A stretch of DNA of 64,000 nucleotides from Halopseudomonas maritima (GCF_021545785.1 NZ_CP079801.1:3468001-3532000); one strand, 5' to 3'; counted from the first letter of the stretch, positions 17,337 through 26,806 are shown. Numbers and translations are program-made. The notes: a model not told the origin generated them from the letters alone.

Positions 17337-18581
17337 ATGTTCAGACCCTTACCGTTTTTTATCGGCCTGCGTTATACCCGTGCCAAGCGGCGTAACCATT
17401 TCATCTCGTTCATTTCGCTGATTTCCATGCTCGGCCTGACCCTCGGCGTTATGGTCATGATTTTGGTGTTGTCGGTGATGAACGGCTTTGATCGTGAGCT
17501 GCGCACGCGCATTCTTGGCATGGTGCCCCACGCGACTATCAACGGCTATCAGCCGATTGATGACTGGCGCGCGTTGGCAGAGCAGTTGGAGGCTAACCCC
17601 AAGGTGGTTGGCACTGCGCCCTTCATTCAACTCCAGGGCATGCTGACGCACAACGGCAGTGTGGCGCCGGTGCTGGTCAACGGGATTGAGCCGCAGGCCG
17701 AAAAGCGAGTGTCGATTCTGCAGAATCATATGCAGTCCGGTTCGCTCGACAATCTGGCTGAAGGGGAGTTTGGCATCGTAATTGGCGAGCTGATTGCCAA
17801 GCGCTTTGATGTGGCACCCGGTGACAAGCTCACCTTTGTGCTGCCGGAGGCATCTGTCACGCCGGCTGGCGTGTTCCCGCGCCTGAAACGCTTCACCGTG
17901 GCGGGTGTGTTCAAGGTGGGCGCTGAGCTGGATGGTTCGCTGGCGATGATCCATGTGGCCGATGCGGCGCGCCTGAGTCGCTGGCAGCCGGGACAGGTTC
18001 AGGGTGTGCGCCTGCAGTTGCAGAACCTGTTCGAGGCGCCCCAGGTAGCTTGGGAGCTGGTTCGCGAACTGCCCGGCGACTATTACGCCCAGGATTGGAC
18101 GCGGACCCACGGCAATCTGTTCGCGGCGATCAAGATGGAGAAAACCATGATCGGCCTGCTGTTGATGCTGATCGTTGCGGTGGCGGCCTTCAACATTATC
18201 TCGACCCTGGTCATGGTGGTGACGGACAAGAAAGCCGACATCGCGATCTTGCGCACCCTGGGTGCCACTCCCGGTTCGATTATGGGCATCTTTATGGTTC
18301 AGGGCTCGCTGATCGGCATCGTCGGCACGGTCAGTGGCTGTATCCTTGGCGTGCTGGCGGCACTCAATGTGTCCGATATGGTCGCCTGGCTTGAGCGGGT
18401 GCTGGGTATACAGTTCCTCAGCTCGGACGTGTATTTCATCAGCTACCTGCCGTCTGAACTGATCTGGAGCGATGTGGCGGTTATCTGCACTACCGCCTTG
18501 AGCCTCAGTTTCCTTGCAACCCTGTATCCCGCCTGGCGGGCATCGCGTACCGAGCCGGCGGAGGCCCTGCGTTATGACTGA
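17337..18581 (+). CDS. lolC: Lipoprotein-releasing ABC transporter permease LolC (or LolF-like)
   Basis: The protein takes part in extracting mature lipoproteins from the inner membrane for transfer to LolA. Four transmembrane segments are visible: one near residues 27-50, then three in the last 150 residues, with a large periplasmic domain between. The hook-like segment TPAGVFPRLKRF is LolC-like. Upstream frame from 17118 is non-coding; the Met at 17337 begins the conserved MFRPLPFFIGLRY and gives 414 residues. It overlaps lolD by eight bases. No lolE follows, so this may act as a homodimer or pair with a protein encoded elsewhere. Confidence 0.9.
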   Translation: MFRPLPFFIGLRYTRAKRRNHFISFISLISMLGLTLGVMVMILVLSVMNGFDRELRTRILGMVPHATINGYQPIDDWRALAEQLEANPKVVGTAPFIQLQGMLTHNGSVAPVLVNGIEPQAEKRVSILQNHMQSGSLDNLAEGEFGIVIGELIAKRFDVAPGDKLTFVLPEASVTPAGVFPRLKRFTVAGVFKVGAELDGSLAMIHVADAARLSRWQPGQVQGVRLQLQNLFEAPQVAWELVRELPGDYYAQDWTRTHGNLFAAIKMEKTMIGLLLMLIVAVAAFNIISTLVMVVTDKKADIAILRTLGATPGSIMGIFMVQGSLIGIVGTVSGCILGVLAALNVSDMVAWLERVLGIQFLSSDVYFISYLPSELIWSDVAVICTTALSLSFLATLYPAWRASRTEPAEALRYD

Positions 18582-19257
18582 TGTCGTTCTCGAATGCCGT
18601 GACCTGAGCAAGGAATACTCGGTTGGTCCGCAGACCCTGCGTGTGCTGGACCAGGTGCAGTTGCGCCTGCTGCGCGGTGAGCGCGTGGCCATCGTCGGCA
18701 GCTCCGGCTCTGGCAAGACCACCTTGCTGAACATGCTTGGCGGGCTGGACACGCCAACGTCAGGTGAGGTGCGGCTGGCCGGCCAGCAGATGTCCAGGCT
18801 CAAGGAGGCCGAGCGGGGCCGCTTGCGCAATCAGCAGCTGGGCTTTGTCTACCAATTCCATCACCTGCTGCCGGAGTTCACTGCGCTGGAGAACGTTTGC
18901 ATGCCGCTGTTGATCGGAAAAACCCCGATTGCCGAGGGGCGCCAGCGTGCAACCGCCATGCTTGAGCGGGTTGGGTTGGGCGAGAGGATAGGGCACAAGC
19001 CTGCTGAGCTATCGGGTGGTGAGCGTCAGCGTGTGGCCATTGCCCGTGCCCTGATCAGTCAGCCGGCCTGTGTGCTGCTGGATGAGCCGACCGGTAACCT
19101 GGATCAGCAGACCGCCGAGAGCATTCAGCAATTGATGCTGGAGCTGAGCCAGACCCTGCAGACCGCCTTTCTGGTGGTCACCCACGATCTGGCCCTGGCG
19201 GCCCGCATGGATCGTACTTTCACCCTCAAGCAGGGGCAGCTGCGCGAGCAGGCCTGA
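18574..19257 (+). CDS. lolD: Lipoprotein-releasing ABC transporter ATPase LolD
   Basis: LolD is the cytoplasmic ATPase of the Lol system. Walker A GSSGSGKTT, signature LSGGERQR and Walker B VLLDEPTGNLD are intact. The ATG at 18574 is inside the end of lolC and gives 227 residues, the family length; the longer frame from 18514 is lolC read in another frame. The gene ends nine bases from the convergent DUF2062 gene, where other Pseudomonas carry a second permease gene, lolE. Confidence 0.95.
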   Translation: MTDVVLECRDLSKEYSVGPQTLRVLDQVQLRLLRGERVAIVGSSGSGKTTLLNMLGGLDTPTSGEVRLAGQQMSRLKEAERGRLRNQQLGFVYQFHHLLPEFTALENVCMPLLIGKTPIAEGRQRATAMLERVGLGERIGHKPAELSGGERQRVAIARALISQPACVLLDEPTGNLDQQTAESIQQLMLELSQTLQTAFLVVTHDLALAARMDRTFTLKQGQLREQA

Positions 19258-19265
19258 GGCGCTGA

Positions 19266-19796
19266 TTAATCGGGCGACTGGGGACGGCGTCGCAATTTGC
19301 GGCGCTGCCAGTTGCGCGACACCCAGATGCGCCAATACAACAGCGTCAGCACATAGCCCAGCGCCGCAACCACCGTTCCGACGATCAGCGAGCCGAGCAG
19401 TAGCGGCTGCCAGATATGCTGCAGCTCGGCCATCAGCCAGGTGACGGATAGCTCCATCGGCATGCCGCGTTCCGGCGCACCCAGCAGCAGGGTGCCAACC
19501 TTGTATTGGGCGAAGAAGATGGGCGGCATGGTGACCGGGTTGGTCAGCCAAACCAGGCTAACCGAAATGGGTAGGTTGGAGCGCGCGACGATGGCCACTG
19601 CTGCTGCTACCGCCATCTGCATCGGGATGGGCATGAAGGCGACAAACAGGCCGACGGCCATGGCGCGGGACACGCTGTGGCGGTTGAGATGCCACAGATT
19701 CGGATCGTGCAGCAGGTTACCCAGAAACTGCAGGGACTTGCTGCTCTTGATCCGATCCGGATGGGGCATCATGCGTTTGAGAAAACGGCGTGGCAT
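19266..19796 (-). CDS. DUF2062 membrane protein
   Basis: The 176-residue protein has a basic N-terminus (MPRRFLKRMMP) and three hydrophobic segments, with the DUF2062 signature around AVGLFVAFMPIPMQM and WLTNPVTMPPIF. The tail is strongly basic (NWQRRKLRRRPQ). DUF2062 proteins are small inner-membrane proteins of unknown function. It is convergent with lolD and divergent from comEC. The order lolD, DUF2062, comEC is conserved in Pseudomonas apart from the missing lolE. Confidence 0.85.
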   Translation of the reverse strand: MPRRFLKRMMPHPDRIKSSKSLQFLGNLLHDPNLWHLNRHSVSRAMAVGLFVAFMPIPMQMAVAAAVAIVARSNLPISVSLVWLTNPVTMPPIFFAQYKVGTLLLGAPERGMPMELSVTWLMAELQHIWQPLLLGSLIVGTVVAALGYVLTLLYWRIWVSRNWQRRKLRRRPQSPD

Positions 19797-19906
19797 CGCA
19801 GGATTCGGCTAGGTGGGCGTGCGCCAATTATGCCCGGATTGATACCTCGGCACTACTGCCTGAGAGCGAGGGTCAACAGACCCCAATAGGAAAACAGGAT
19901 GTTTCC

Positions 19907-22153
19907 GTGAGCGAGCACCGTTTGCTGCTGATTGCCTTGCTGGCTGGTTTGCTGCTGCCGCTAGGGTTTTCAAGCCTGCCGACGGTGTCTTGGTGGGGCT
20001 GGCTGGTCCTCCTGCTGGTGTTATTGCCGGCATCGCGCAGGCCCCTTGGGCGCATGTTGCTGGCCTGCGCGCTAGGCCTTATCTGGTCACTTGCCTGGCA
20101 TCAGGGGCAGTTGAGCGAGCAATTGCCGCAACAGCTGGATAACCAGGTGCTCGAACTGGAGGGCACGGTGACGGCGCTGCCGGAGCAGACCGAGACGGGG
20201 TGGCGCTTTATGCTGCAGGATGTGCACAGCCTTGACGGCCAGCGCCTGCCACTGATGCGCTTGCACTGGTGGGGCGGCGATGCCATTCGCGCCGGCGAGC
20301 GCTGGCAACTGAGCGTGCGCCTGCGAGCGCCTCGCGGCATGCGTAACCCAGGCACCTTTGACTATGAAGCCTGGCTCTATGCCCAGCACATCGGCGCGGT
20401 AGGCAGTGTGCGTGGTGGTCATCGCCTTGCCGCTGCGCCGGCATTAGGCCAGTGGCGCGATCGCTTGCAGCAACATCTGGGCACCAGCCTGGCGTCGGCG
20501 GACAATCGCCGCCTGCTGGCGCTGCTGGTGGGTGATCGCCAGGCGCTGAGTGATGCTGATTGGGACGTGTTGCAGCGGACCGGCACCAGTCATCTGCTGG
20601 TCATTTCAGGGTTGCACGTGGGTATGCTGGCACTGGCCTTTTTCCTGCTGGTGCAGCAGTTGGTGCGCTGGTTACCCTGGCATTGGCCCTGGCCTCAGCT
20701 TTGGTTGTCGGCGCCTCTGGCGCTATGCGCGGCCGCCAGTTACGCGCTGTTGGCGGGGATGGCGGTGCCGGTACAGCGCGCCTTGTTGATGTGCGCAGCT
20801 GCCTTGCTGCTCAAGCTCTGGCGGCGTGCTATCGGCCCCGTGACCTTGTGGTTGTTGGCAATGTGTATGGTGGTGCTGGCGAACCCGGCAGCGCCGCTGC
20901 GCGCTGGTTTCTGGTTGTCCTTTATTGCGGTCGGTCTGTTGATTCTTGGGATGGGCGGGCGCCTGCACAATCGGGGGCTTTGGTGGCGCTGGGGGCGGGC
21001 GCAATGGGTTGCCTTTATTGGACTTTGGCCCTGGTTGGTGCTCTGGGGCATGCCGGCCAGCGGTGCTTCCATGCTGATCAACCTCGTAGCGATTCCCTGG
21101 ATCAGTCTGCTAGTGGTGCCGTTGGCGCTGCTGGGCAGTCTGCTGCAGCTGGTGACCGGGTTGGATCAGCTGCTCCTGTTGGCGGCCTCGTCGCTCAACC
21201 TGTTTATGGGCTTTCTTAGCTGGGCGGCCGGCTGGAGTCCGCTGATTTACCTGCCCTTTCCCGGTTGGTGGGGCTGGTGTCTGGCCCTGGTCGGCAGCCT
21301 GATGCTATTGCTGCCGGGCGCTGCGACTGTGCGCCCGCTGGCGCTGTTCTGCCTGTTGCCGTTGTTGCTTGCCGAGCAACCGCGTCCGGCACAAGGGCAA
21401 TTGCGCGTGGTGGTGCTGGACGTCGGGCAGGGGCTGTCAGTGCTGCTGCAAACGGCAGAGCATGATCTGCTGTATGACGCTGGCGCGCGGCTGGCCAGCG
21501 GCTTTGATCTGGGCGAGGCTGTGGTTGTGCCCAGTTTATCGGCGTTGGGCGTCGAGAAGCTGGACGTGCTGCTGATCAGCCATGGCGATAATGATCACGC
21601 CGGCGGCGCGTTCAGCGTGTCGCGCATGTTCCCTGCCGGGCGATTGATAGCCGGCGAGCCTGAGCGGCTGTTGGGCTTGTCGGCAGAGCCGTGTCAGCAC
21701 GGCGAGCGTTGGCAGTGGGATGGCGTCGAGTTTCAGCTGTTACGTGCCCGCCTGCCTGCAGCGCCGGCCAACGGCCAATCCTGCGTGCTGCAGGTAACGG
21801 CGAGCGGTCAGGCCGTGCTTCTACCAGGGGATATCCGCCAGATCGAGGAATACGCCTTGCTTTCAGCGCTGTCTCCGGCCGAGGTGTTGCTGGCACCGCA
21901 TCACGGTAGCCGAAGCTCGTCGAGTTACGCTTTCATTCGGCGCCTAAACCCTGACTGGGTGGTGTTCAGTGCGGGGTATCACAGCCCCTATGGTCATCCA
22001 CATCCGCAGGTTGTGCAGCGCTACCGCGAATTGGGCAGCAATGCGATTTATACTGGCCAGTCGGGGGCGGTCGGTTTTATGCTGGGCCGGCCGGGGCAGG
22101 TACGCCCCGAATGGCGCTGGCGGGAGGCCGCACGCCGTTTCTGGCATCAATGA
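19907..22153 (+). CDS. comEC: ComEC/Rec2 DNA uptake channel protein
   Basis: ComEC carries single-stranded DNA across the inner membrane in natural transformation. The 748 residues show an N-terminal membrane region with DUF4131-like OB fold, a competence-domain core (LLVISGLHVGMLAL), many transmembrane helices, and a C-terminal metallo-beta-lactamase-like domain (DVGQGLSVLL, LLISHGDNDHAGG, APHHGSRSSSS). The GTG at 19907 has AGGA eight bases upstream; the frame extends to 19790 but that part overlaps the DUF2062 start and is unlike the family. No frameshift is seen, so competence could be functional. Confidence 0.93.
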   Translation: MSEHRLLLIALLAGLLLPLGFSSLPTVSWWGWLVLLLVLLPASRRPLGRMLLACALGLIWSLAWHQGQLSEQLPQQLDNQVLELEGTVTALPEQTETGWRFMLQDVHSLDGQRLPLMRLHWWGGDAIRAGERWQLSVRLRAPRGMRNPGTFDYEAWLYAQHIGAVGSVRGGHRLAAAPALGQWRDRLQQHLGTSLASADNRRLLALLVGDRQALSDADWDVLQRTGTSHLLVISGLHVGMLALAFFLLVQQLVRWLPWHWPWPQLWLSAPLALCAAASYALLAGMAVPVQRALLMCAAALLLKLWRRAIGPVTLWLLAMCMVVLANPAAPLRAGFWLSFIAVGLLILGMGGRLHNRGLWWRWGRAQWVAFIGLWPWLVLWGMPASGASMLINLVAIPWISLLVVPLALLGSLLQLVTGLDQLLLLAASSLNLFMGFLSWAAGWSPLIYLPFPGWWGWCLALVGSLMLLLPGAATVRPLALFCLLPLLLAEQPRPAQGQLRVVVLDVGQGLSVLLQTAEHDLLYDAGARLASGFDLGEAVVVPSLSALGVEKLDVLLISHGDNDHAGGAFSVSRMFPAGRLIAGEPERLLGLSAEPCQHGERWQWDGVEFQLLRARLPAAPANGQSCVLQVTASGQAVLLPGDIRQIEEYALLSALSPAEVLLAPHHGSRSSSSYAFIRRLNPDWVVFSAGYHSPYGHPHPQVVQRYRELGSNAIYTGQSGAVGFMLGRPGQVRPEWRWREAARRFWHQ

Positions 22154-22232
22154 TAATGACGGGCAGTGCGGCGGTTTTCCGCGCAGCAGCCTGTGCTAGA
22201 GTAGGCAACCATTTTTGGGGGAGGGATCGCTT

Positions 22233-22904
22233 GTGTGGGAATTGATCAGTTCTGGCGGTTGGTTGATGGCGCCCATCATCCTGTCGTCAGTCATTGCTGT
22301 GGCTATCGTCTTTGAGCGTTTGTGGGTGTTGCGCGCCGCGCGGGTCGCACCAGCAGGTTTGCTCGGTCAGGTCTGGCAATGGGTCAGGGAAGGCCAACTG
22401 GACGCAGCGAAGCTGAAGACGCTGCGGGCTGATTCACCGCTCGGTGAAATCCTTGCTGCTGGCCTGGCCAACTCGCGCCACGGCCGCGACATCATGAAAG
22501 AGTGCATCCAGGAAGCCGCCGGCAAGGTGGTGCATGAGCTGGAGCGCTATCTAAATACCCTGGGCACCATCGCCGCCATTACGCCGCTACTGGGCCTGCT
22601 GGGCACTGTGATCGGCATGATCGATGTGTTCAGTGCCATCATGGTGCAGGGCACCGGTAACACCGGCGTACTGGCTGGTGGTATCTCCAAGGCGCTGATT
22701 ACCACCGCTGCGGGCTTGACGGTCGCTATTCCGGCGGTCTTTTTCCATCGCTTTTTTGTGCGCCGGGTGGATGAGCTGGTGGTGACCATGGAGCAGGAAG
22801 CGACCAAGCTGGTAGAGGTGGTGCTGGGTAATCGTGAAGTGGACTTTAACGGCAATGGCAGCGGTCGCAAGGTTGCCGCTGTGGCCAGCGCTAGGGGAGC
22901 CTGA
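22233..22904 (+). CDS. exbB: ExbB/TolQ-type proton channel protein
   Basis: The protein belongs to the MotA/TolQ/ExbB family that uses the proton gradient to energise an envelope partner. Three transmembrane segments are visible: about residues 10-30, 105-135 and 150-175, the last two with GLLGTVIGMIDVF and AAGLTVAIPAVFFH. A TTG at 22215 is possible, but the GTG at 22233 behind a GGGAGGG site gives the family start (WELISSGGW). It is paired with exbD two bases downstream and located before lpxK as in P. aeruginosa. The TonB partner is not in the window. Confidence 0.9.
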   Translation: MWELISSGGWLMAPIILSSVIAVAIVFERLWVLRAARVAPAGLLGQVWQWVREGQLDAAKLKTLRADSPLGEILAAGLANSRHGRDIMKECIQEAAGKVVHELERYLNTLGTIAAITPLLGLLGTVIGMIDVFSAIMVQGTGNTGVLAGGISKALITTAAGLTVAIPAVFFHRFFVRRVDELVVTMEQEATKLVEVVLGNREVDFNGNGSGRKVAAVASARGA

Positions 22905-22906
22905 GC

Positions 22907-23341
22907 GTGAACTTTCGCCGGCAGAAGATTGAAGAGGTCAGCGTAAACCTGACGCCGCTGATCGATGTGGTGTTTTTGTTGCTGATCTTCTTCATGGTGT
23001 CGACCACCTTTACCCGTGAAACCCAACTCAAGCTGGACCTGCCGCAAGCCGCCTCGGGTGAACGGGTTGAAAACCGCAGTGTGCAGCAGCTGGAGCTGAC
23101 TATCGCTGCCAGCGGCGAGATGGCACTGAATGAGCGCACCTTGCTGCGTTCTGACCTGCAAACCCTCACTGCAGCACTGCAAAAAGAGTCAGGCGGCGAC
23201 ACGCTGTTGCCGTTGGTCATTACCGCCGATGCGCAAACACCTCATCAATACGTGATCACCGCTATGGATGCTGCCGGGCAGCTCGGTTTCAGCCGCCTGC
23301 GCCTGACCACCAGTGAAACCGAGGCGGACGCTACGCAGTGA
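22907..23341 (+). CDS. exbD: ExbD/TolR-type proton channel protein
   Basis: A 144-residue single-pass protein starting at GTG. The membrane helix holds the family's proton-conducting Asp (NLTPLIDVVFLLLIFFMV, Asp at about residue 20), followed by a periplasmic domain. It works with the ExbB-type protein encoded just before it. The stop overlaps the lpxK start by four bases (GTGA), so the pair is translated together with the lipid A kinase. Confidence 0.92.
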   Translation: MNFRRQKIEEVSVNLTPLIDVVFLLLIFFMVSTTFTRETQLKLDLPQAASGERVENRSVQQLELTIAASGEMALNERTLLRSDLQTLTAALQKESGGDTLLPLVITADAQTPHQYVITAMDAAGQLGFSRLRLTTSETEADATQ

Positions 23342-24351
23342 GCGGTCAGTCCCTGGAGCAGCGTTTGCTGCGCGCCTGGTACGGCAAGGCGCGTTGGCTC
23401 ACGCTGTTGCGTCCGTTATCCTGGTTGTATCGGCGGGTGGTGGTGCGTCGCCGACAGCAGTATCTGGCAGGCGAACGCACGCAGTGGCAACCACCTGTCC
23501 CCTTGATTGTGGTTGGCAACATCACACTGGGTGGTACTGGCAAGACGCCCATGGTGATCTGGCTGGTCGAATTCCTGCAGCGCCAGGGGTGGCGCGTTGG
23601 CGTGATCAGTCGTGGCTATGGTGCCAGCCCCCCATCCTTGCCTTGGCTGGTAACGCCAGGCGATAGCGCCGCAGTGGCTGGTGATGAGCCACTGCTGATA
23701 GTGCAGCGTTGCCAAGTCCCTCTGGTTATTGACCCGGATCGTCCTGCCGCGGCCCGGCGCTTGCTGGCCGAAGGGGTAGATCTGATCATCAGTGATGATG
23801 GCTTGCAGCACTATGCCCTTGGCCGCAGCGTCGAGCTGGTGCTGCTGGATCAGCAGCGCGACCTGGGTAACCGGCGCTGCCTGCCCGAAGGCCCGCTGCG
23901 TGAGCCCGCCGAGCGGCTCCAGTCGGTTGATCTGATTGTTCGCAATGGCGCCAGCGCCGATGGTGCCAAGGGCTATGCCATGCAGCTGGTGCCCGGCGTC
24001 CTGGTCAACCTGGCCAGCGGTGAGCGCCTGCCAGCTACGCGCTGGTCCGGTCCGCGGCAGGTGTCCGCGATGGCCGGCATCGGCAATCCCGAACGCTTCT
24101 TTTCTACCCTCGAGGCACTGGCCTTTGAGTGTGAAACCTACGTCTTTGCCGATCACGCCCGCTATGATGAGCAGATGCTGGCGGCATTACCTGTTAATCG
24201 CCCTGTGTTGATGACCGAAAAAGATGCGGTCAAATGTGCCGGGCTGGCGCGCGACAACTGGTGGTATTTGAGTGTCGACGCGCAGCTTAGTGAAGACTTC
24301 GCAGCAGCCTTGTTGACGCTGCTGCCTGCGGCGCCTCAAAAAGGTGCGTGA
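23338..24351 (+). CDS. lpxK: Tetraacyldisaccharide 4'-kinase
   Basis: LpxK phosphorylates the 4' position of the lipid A disaccharide at the inner membrane. Walker A GGTGKTP (about 65-71) follows a hydrophobic N-terminal region, and the ISDDGLQHYAL and MTEKDAVKC motifs match the family. Length 337 is normal. It begins at GTG overlapping exbD and leads a set of envelope genes: kdsB makes CMP-KDO for the next lipid A step. Confidence 0.95.
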   Translation: MSGQSLEQRLLRAWYGKARWLTLLRPLSWLYRRVVVRRRQQYLAGERTQWQPPVPLIVVGNITLGGTGKTPMVIWLVEFLQRQGWRVGVISRGYGASPPSLPWLVTPGDSAAVAGDEPLLIVQRCQVPLVIDPDRPAAARRLLAEGVDLIISDDGLQHYALGRSVELVLLDQQRDLGNRRCLPEGPLREPAERLQSVDLIVRNGASADGAKGYAMQLVPGVLVNLASGERLPATRWSGPRQVSAMAGIGNPERFFSTLEALAFECETYVFADHARYDEQMLAALPVNRPVLMTEKDAVKCAGLARDNWWYLSVDAQLSEDFAAALLTLLPAAPQKGA

Positions 24352-24370
24352 ACCAATCCAGGAGTAACTG

Positions 24371-24556
24371 ATGGACCCCAAATTGATGGATGTGCTGGCC
24401 TGCCCCCTGTGCAAGGGGCCGCTGGTGCTGAGTAACGACAAGCAGGAACTTTGGTGCCGCGCCGACGGATTGGCCTTCCCCGTGCGCGACGGCATTCCAG
24501 TGATGCTGGAGTCCGAGGCGCGACCGCTGAACGCTGACGAAAAGCTGGGTGGCTAA
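24371..24556 (+). CDS. Trm112/YcaR family zinc-ribbon-like protein
   Basis: The 61-residue protein has the Trm112 pattern: MDPKLMDVLACPLCKGPL, then LWCRADGLAFPVRDGIPVML. In eukaryotes and some bacteria Trm112 proteins activate methyltransferases; the role of this short form between lpxK and kdsB is unknown though the position is conserved from E. coli (ycaR) to Pseudomonas. Three Cys are seen, fewer than a full four-ligand zinc site. A GGAG ribosome site lies before the ATG, and kdsB follows after two bases. Confidence 0.85.
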   Translation: MDPKLMDVLACPLCKGPLVLSNDKQELWCRADGLAFPVRDGIPVMLESEARPLNADEKLGG

Positions 24557-24558
24557 CG

Positions 24559-25317
24559 ATGTTCCACGTCATTATCCCTGCTCGTTACGCGTCCACACGT
24601 TTGCCTGGCAAGCCGTTGCAGCTGATTGCCGGCAAGCCAATGGTGCAACATGTGTGGGAGCAAGCTTGCAAAAGTGGCGCGGCGACGGTCACCGTGGCCA
24701 CCGACGATCAGCGCATTGTCGAGGCGTGTAAGGGCTTTGGCGCCGAGGTGGTGCTGACCCGTGCCGATCACCCCTCGGGCACTGATCGTCTGCAGGAAGT
24801 GGTGAGCCAGCTCGGCCTGGATGACGGTGCCTGCGTGGTTAACGTACAGGGCGATGAGCCGCTGATACCGCCGGCGGTTATCGACCAGGTGGCGGCCAAT
24901 CTGCTGGCAGCGACCGACGCAGGCATCGCAACCCTGGCTGAGCCAATTGGCGATAGTGAGACCCTGTTCAACCCGAATGCGGTCAAGGTGGTGACTGATC
25001 ATCAGGGCTACGCCTTGTACTTCAGTCGTGCACCGATGCCCTGGTGTCGGGATCAGTTTGCCAATGGCCCGGCGCCGTTGCCTGGGGATATTCCGTTCCG
25101 TCGACACGTCGGCATTTATGCCTACAAGGTGAGTTTTCTGCATGCCTATGTTGGCTGGCCGGCCAGTGCGCTGGAAACGGCCGAGTCGCTGGAGCAGCTG
25201 CGCGCGCTGTGGTTTGGCACCCGGATTCATGTCGCCGATGCCTGTCAGACACTGCCGGCTGGCGTAGATACCGCAGAGGATCTGGCGCGGGTGCGGGCAT
25301 TGCTGGAGTCAGCATGA
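24559..25317 (+). CDS. kdsB: 3-deoxy-manno-octulosonate cytidylyltransferase
   Basis: KdsB activates KDO with CTP to form CMP-KDO for LPS inner core synthesis. The N-terminal nucleotide-binding motif RYASTRLPGKPL (about 9-20) and the NVQGDEPL metal-binding motif are intact; FRRHVGIYAYK is also typical. Length 252 is normal. The stop overlaps the phosphatase start by four bases (ATGA). Confidence 0.96.
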   Translation: MFHVIIPARYASTRLPGKPLQLIAGKPMVQHVWEQACKSGAATVTVATDDQRIVEACKGFGAEVVLTRADHPSGTDRLQEVVSQLGLDDGACVVNVQGDEPLIPPAVIDQVAANLLAATDAGIATLAEPIGDSETLFNPNAVKVVTDHQGYALYFSRAPMPWCRDQFANGPAPLPGDIPFRRHVGIYAYKVSFLHAYVGWPASALETAESLEQLRALWFGTRIHVADACQTLPAGVDTAEDLARVRALLESA

Positions 25318-25775
25318 AGCGCGTGCTCTTCGTCTGCCTGGGCAACATTTGCCGCTCGCCCAGTGCTCAAGGTGTGTTTGAGGCGCGTCTGGCCGAGCGC
25401 GGCTTGCAGCAGGGTTATCAGGTTGATTCGGCCGGTACGGGTGGTTACCACGCCGGCGAGCCGCCAGATCGCAGGGCGCAGGCTGCTGCCCGACGGCGCG
25501 GCTACGACATCGGCGGACAGCGGGCTCGCGCGGTGCGTGACGGTGACTTTCACGAGTTTGACCTGATACTTGCGATGGATCGCAGCAACCTGGCTAACCT
25601 GCTGCAGCGCGCGCCCGCCAATTGTCGAGCGCAGGTTCGTCTGTTCATGACAGGTGTCGAAGGTTGGCCGCAGGAAGTGCCTGACCCGTATTTCGGTGGT
25701 GAGCAGGGCTTTGAGCAGGTGCTGGATATGCTTGAAGCCGCCTCTGATGCATTGCTCGCGGAGCATGGCCACTGA
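25314..25775 (+). CDS. Low molecular weight protein tyrosine phosphatase
   Basis: A 153-residue enzyme with the P-loop VCLGNICRSP (nucleophile Cys8, Arg14) and the general acid Asp in VPDPYFGG. Such phosphatases often act on tyrosine kinases of exopolysaccharide export, but no such kinase is nearby. The frame is open from 25044, which is kdsB read in another frame; the ATG at 25314 gives the family start MKRVLFVCLGN. It overlaps both kdsB and murB. Confidence 0.92.
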   Translation: MKRVLFVCLGNICRSPSAQGVFEARLAERGLQQGYQVDSAGTGGYHAGEPPDRRAQAAARRRGYDIGGQRARAVRDGDFHEFDLILAMDRSNLANLLQRAPANCRAQVRLFMTGVEGWPQEVPDPYFGGEQGFEQVLDMLEAASDALLAEHGH

Positions 25776-26797
25776 TGCTGTTGCGCGACGGAGTGGACCT
25801 CCAACCCTTCAATACCATGGCGCTCGCCGCTCCGGCTGCGCACTTTGTGCAGGTGCGTTCCGATGCGGAGCTGCAAGCGGCGCTGGCGCTCGCCGAAGGC
25901 GAGAGCTGGCCGGTGACCCTGTTTGGCGGCGGTAGCAATGTGATCCTGGCTGGCCCGGTGCCTGGGCTGGTTATCCGCATGGCCAGCCGCGGGCGCCGGG
26001 TGCTATCGCGCGGTACTGAACAGGTGCTGATTGAGGCAGAAGCAGGGGAAAACTGGCACCAATTGGTGTGCTGGAGTCTGGATTTGGGGTTGAGTGGCCT
26101 GGAAAACCTGGCGCTGATCCCCGGAACCGTGGGCGCGGCGCCCGTGCAGAATATCGGTGCCTACGGCGTCGAGCTGTGCGACTGTTTTGACAGCCTGCAG
26201 GCGCTGGACCGGCAGACTGGCGAGTTGTGCTGGTTCAATCGTGAAGACTGTAAGTTTGCCTACCGCGACAGTCGCTTCAAGCGAGAGGCGGGGCGTTACG
26301 TGATCTTGCGGGTTCGTCTTAGCCTGGCGCGGCAGCCGCGTCTGGCGGTGGGTTATGCGCCGCTGGCTGAGGCCTGGAAGGCGACGGGGCTGCAAGTGCC
26401 TGATGCGCGCGTCGTCGCTGCCTTGGTAACTGGGATTCGGCAAAGCAAGTTACCTGACCCTGCCGTGCTGCCTAATGCCGGTAGCTTTTTCAAGAACCCG
26501 GTGGTGGCAGTCGAGCAGGCGCAAGGGTTGGCGCAGCGTTTTCCTGCCATGCCGCAATTTGCGCAAGCCGATGGCTCGGTGAAGTTGGCTGCAGCCTGGC
26601 TGATTGATCAGGCTGGCTGGAAGGGTTTTCGCGACAGTGCAGCTGGCGTGCATAGCGAGCAGGCGCTGGTGCTGGTTAACCACGGCGGTGCAAGCGGTGC
26701 GCAGATTCTGCAGCTCGCGGCGCGTATTCGTGCCGATGTGCTGGCGCGCTACGGTGTCGAGCTGGAGCAGGAACCTCCGGTCATAGGTTCTCTTTAG
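25775..26797 (+). CDS. murB: UDP-N-acetylenolpyruvoylglucosamine reductase
   Basis: MurB reduces UDP-GlcNAc enolpyruvate to UDP-MurNAc with FAD and NADPH. The FAD domain has FGGGSNV, GTVGAAPVQNIGAYG and AYRDSRFK; the substrate domain has the catalytic Ser in AGSFFKNP. At 340 residues it is the E. coli-type (type I) enzyme. The ATG overlaps the phosphatase stop by one base (TGATG). It closes the envelope operon and is followed by a strong terminator. Confidence 0.96.
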   Translation: MLLRDGVDLQPFNTMALAAPAAHFVQVRSDAELQAALALAEGESWPVTLFGGGSNVILAGPVPGLVIRMASRGRRVLSRGTEQVLIEAEAGENWHQLVCWSLDLGLSGLENLALIPGTVGAAPVQNIGAYGVELCDCFDSLQALDRQTGELCWFNREDCKFAYRDSRFKREAGRYVILRVRLSLARQPRLAVGYAPLAEAWKATGLQVPDARVVAALVTGIRQSKLPDPAVLPNAGSFFKNPVVAVEQAQGLAQRFPAMPQFAQADGSVKLAAAWLIDQAGWKGFRDSAAGVHSEQALVLVNHGGASGAQILQLAARIRADVLARYGVELEQEPPVIGSL

Positions 26798-26806
26798 ACG
26801 AGCAAG

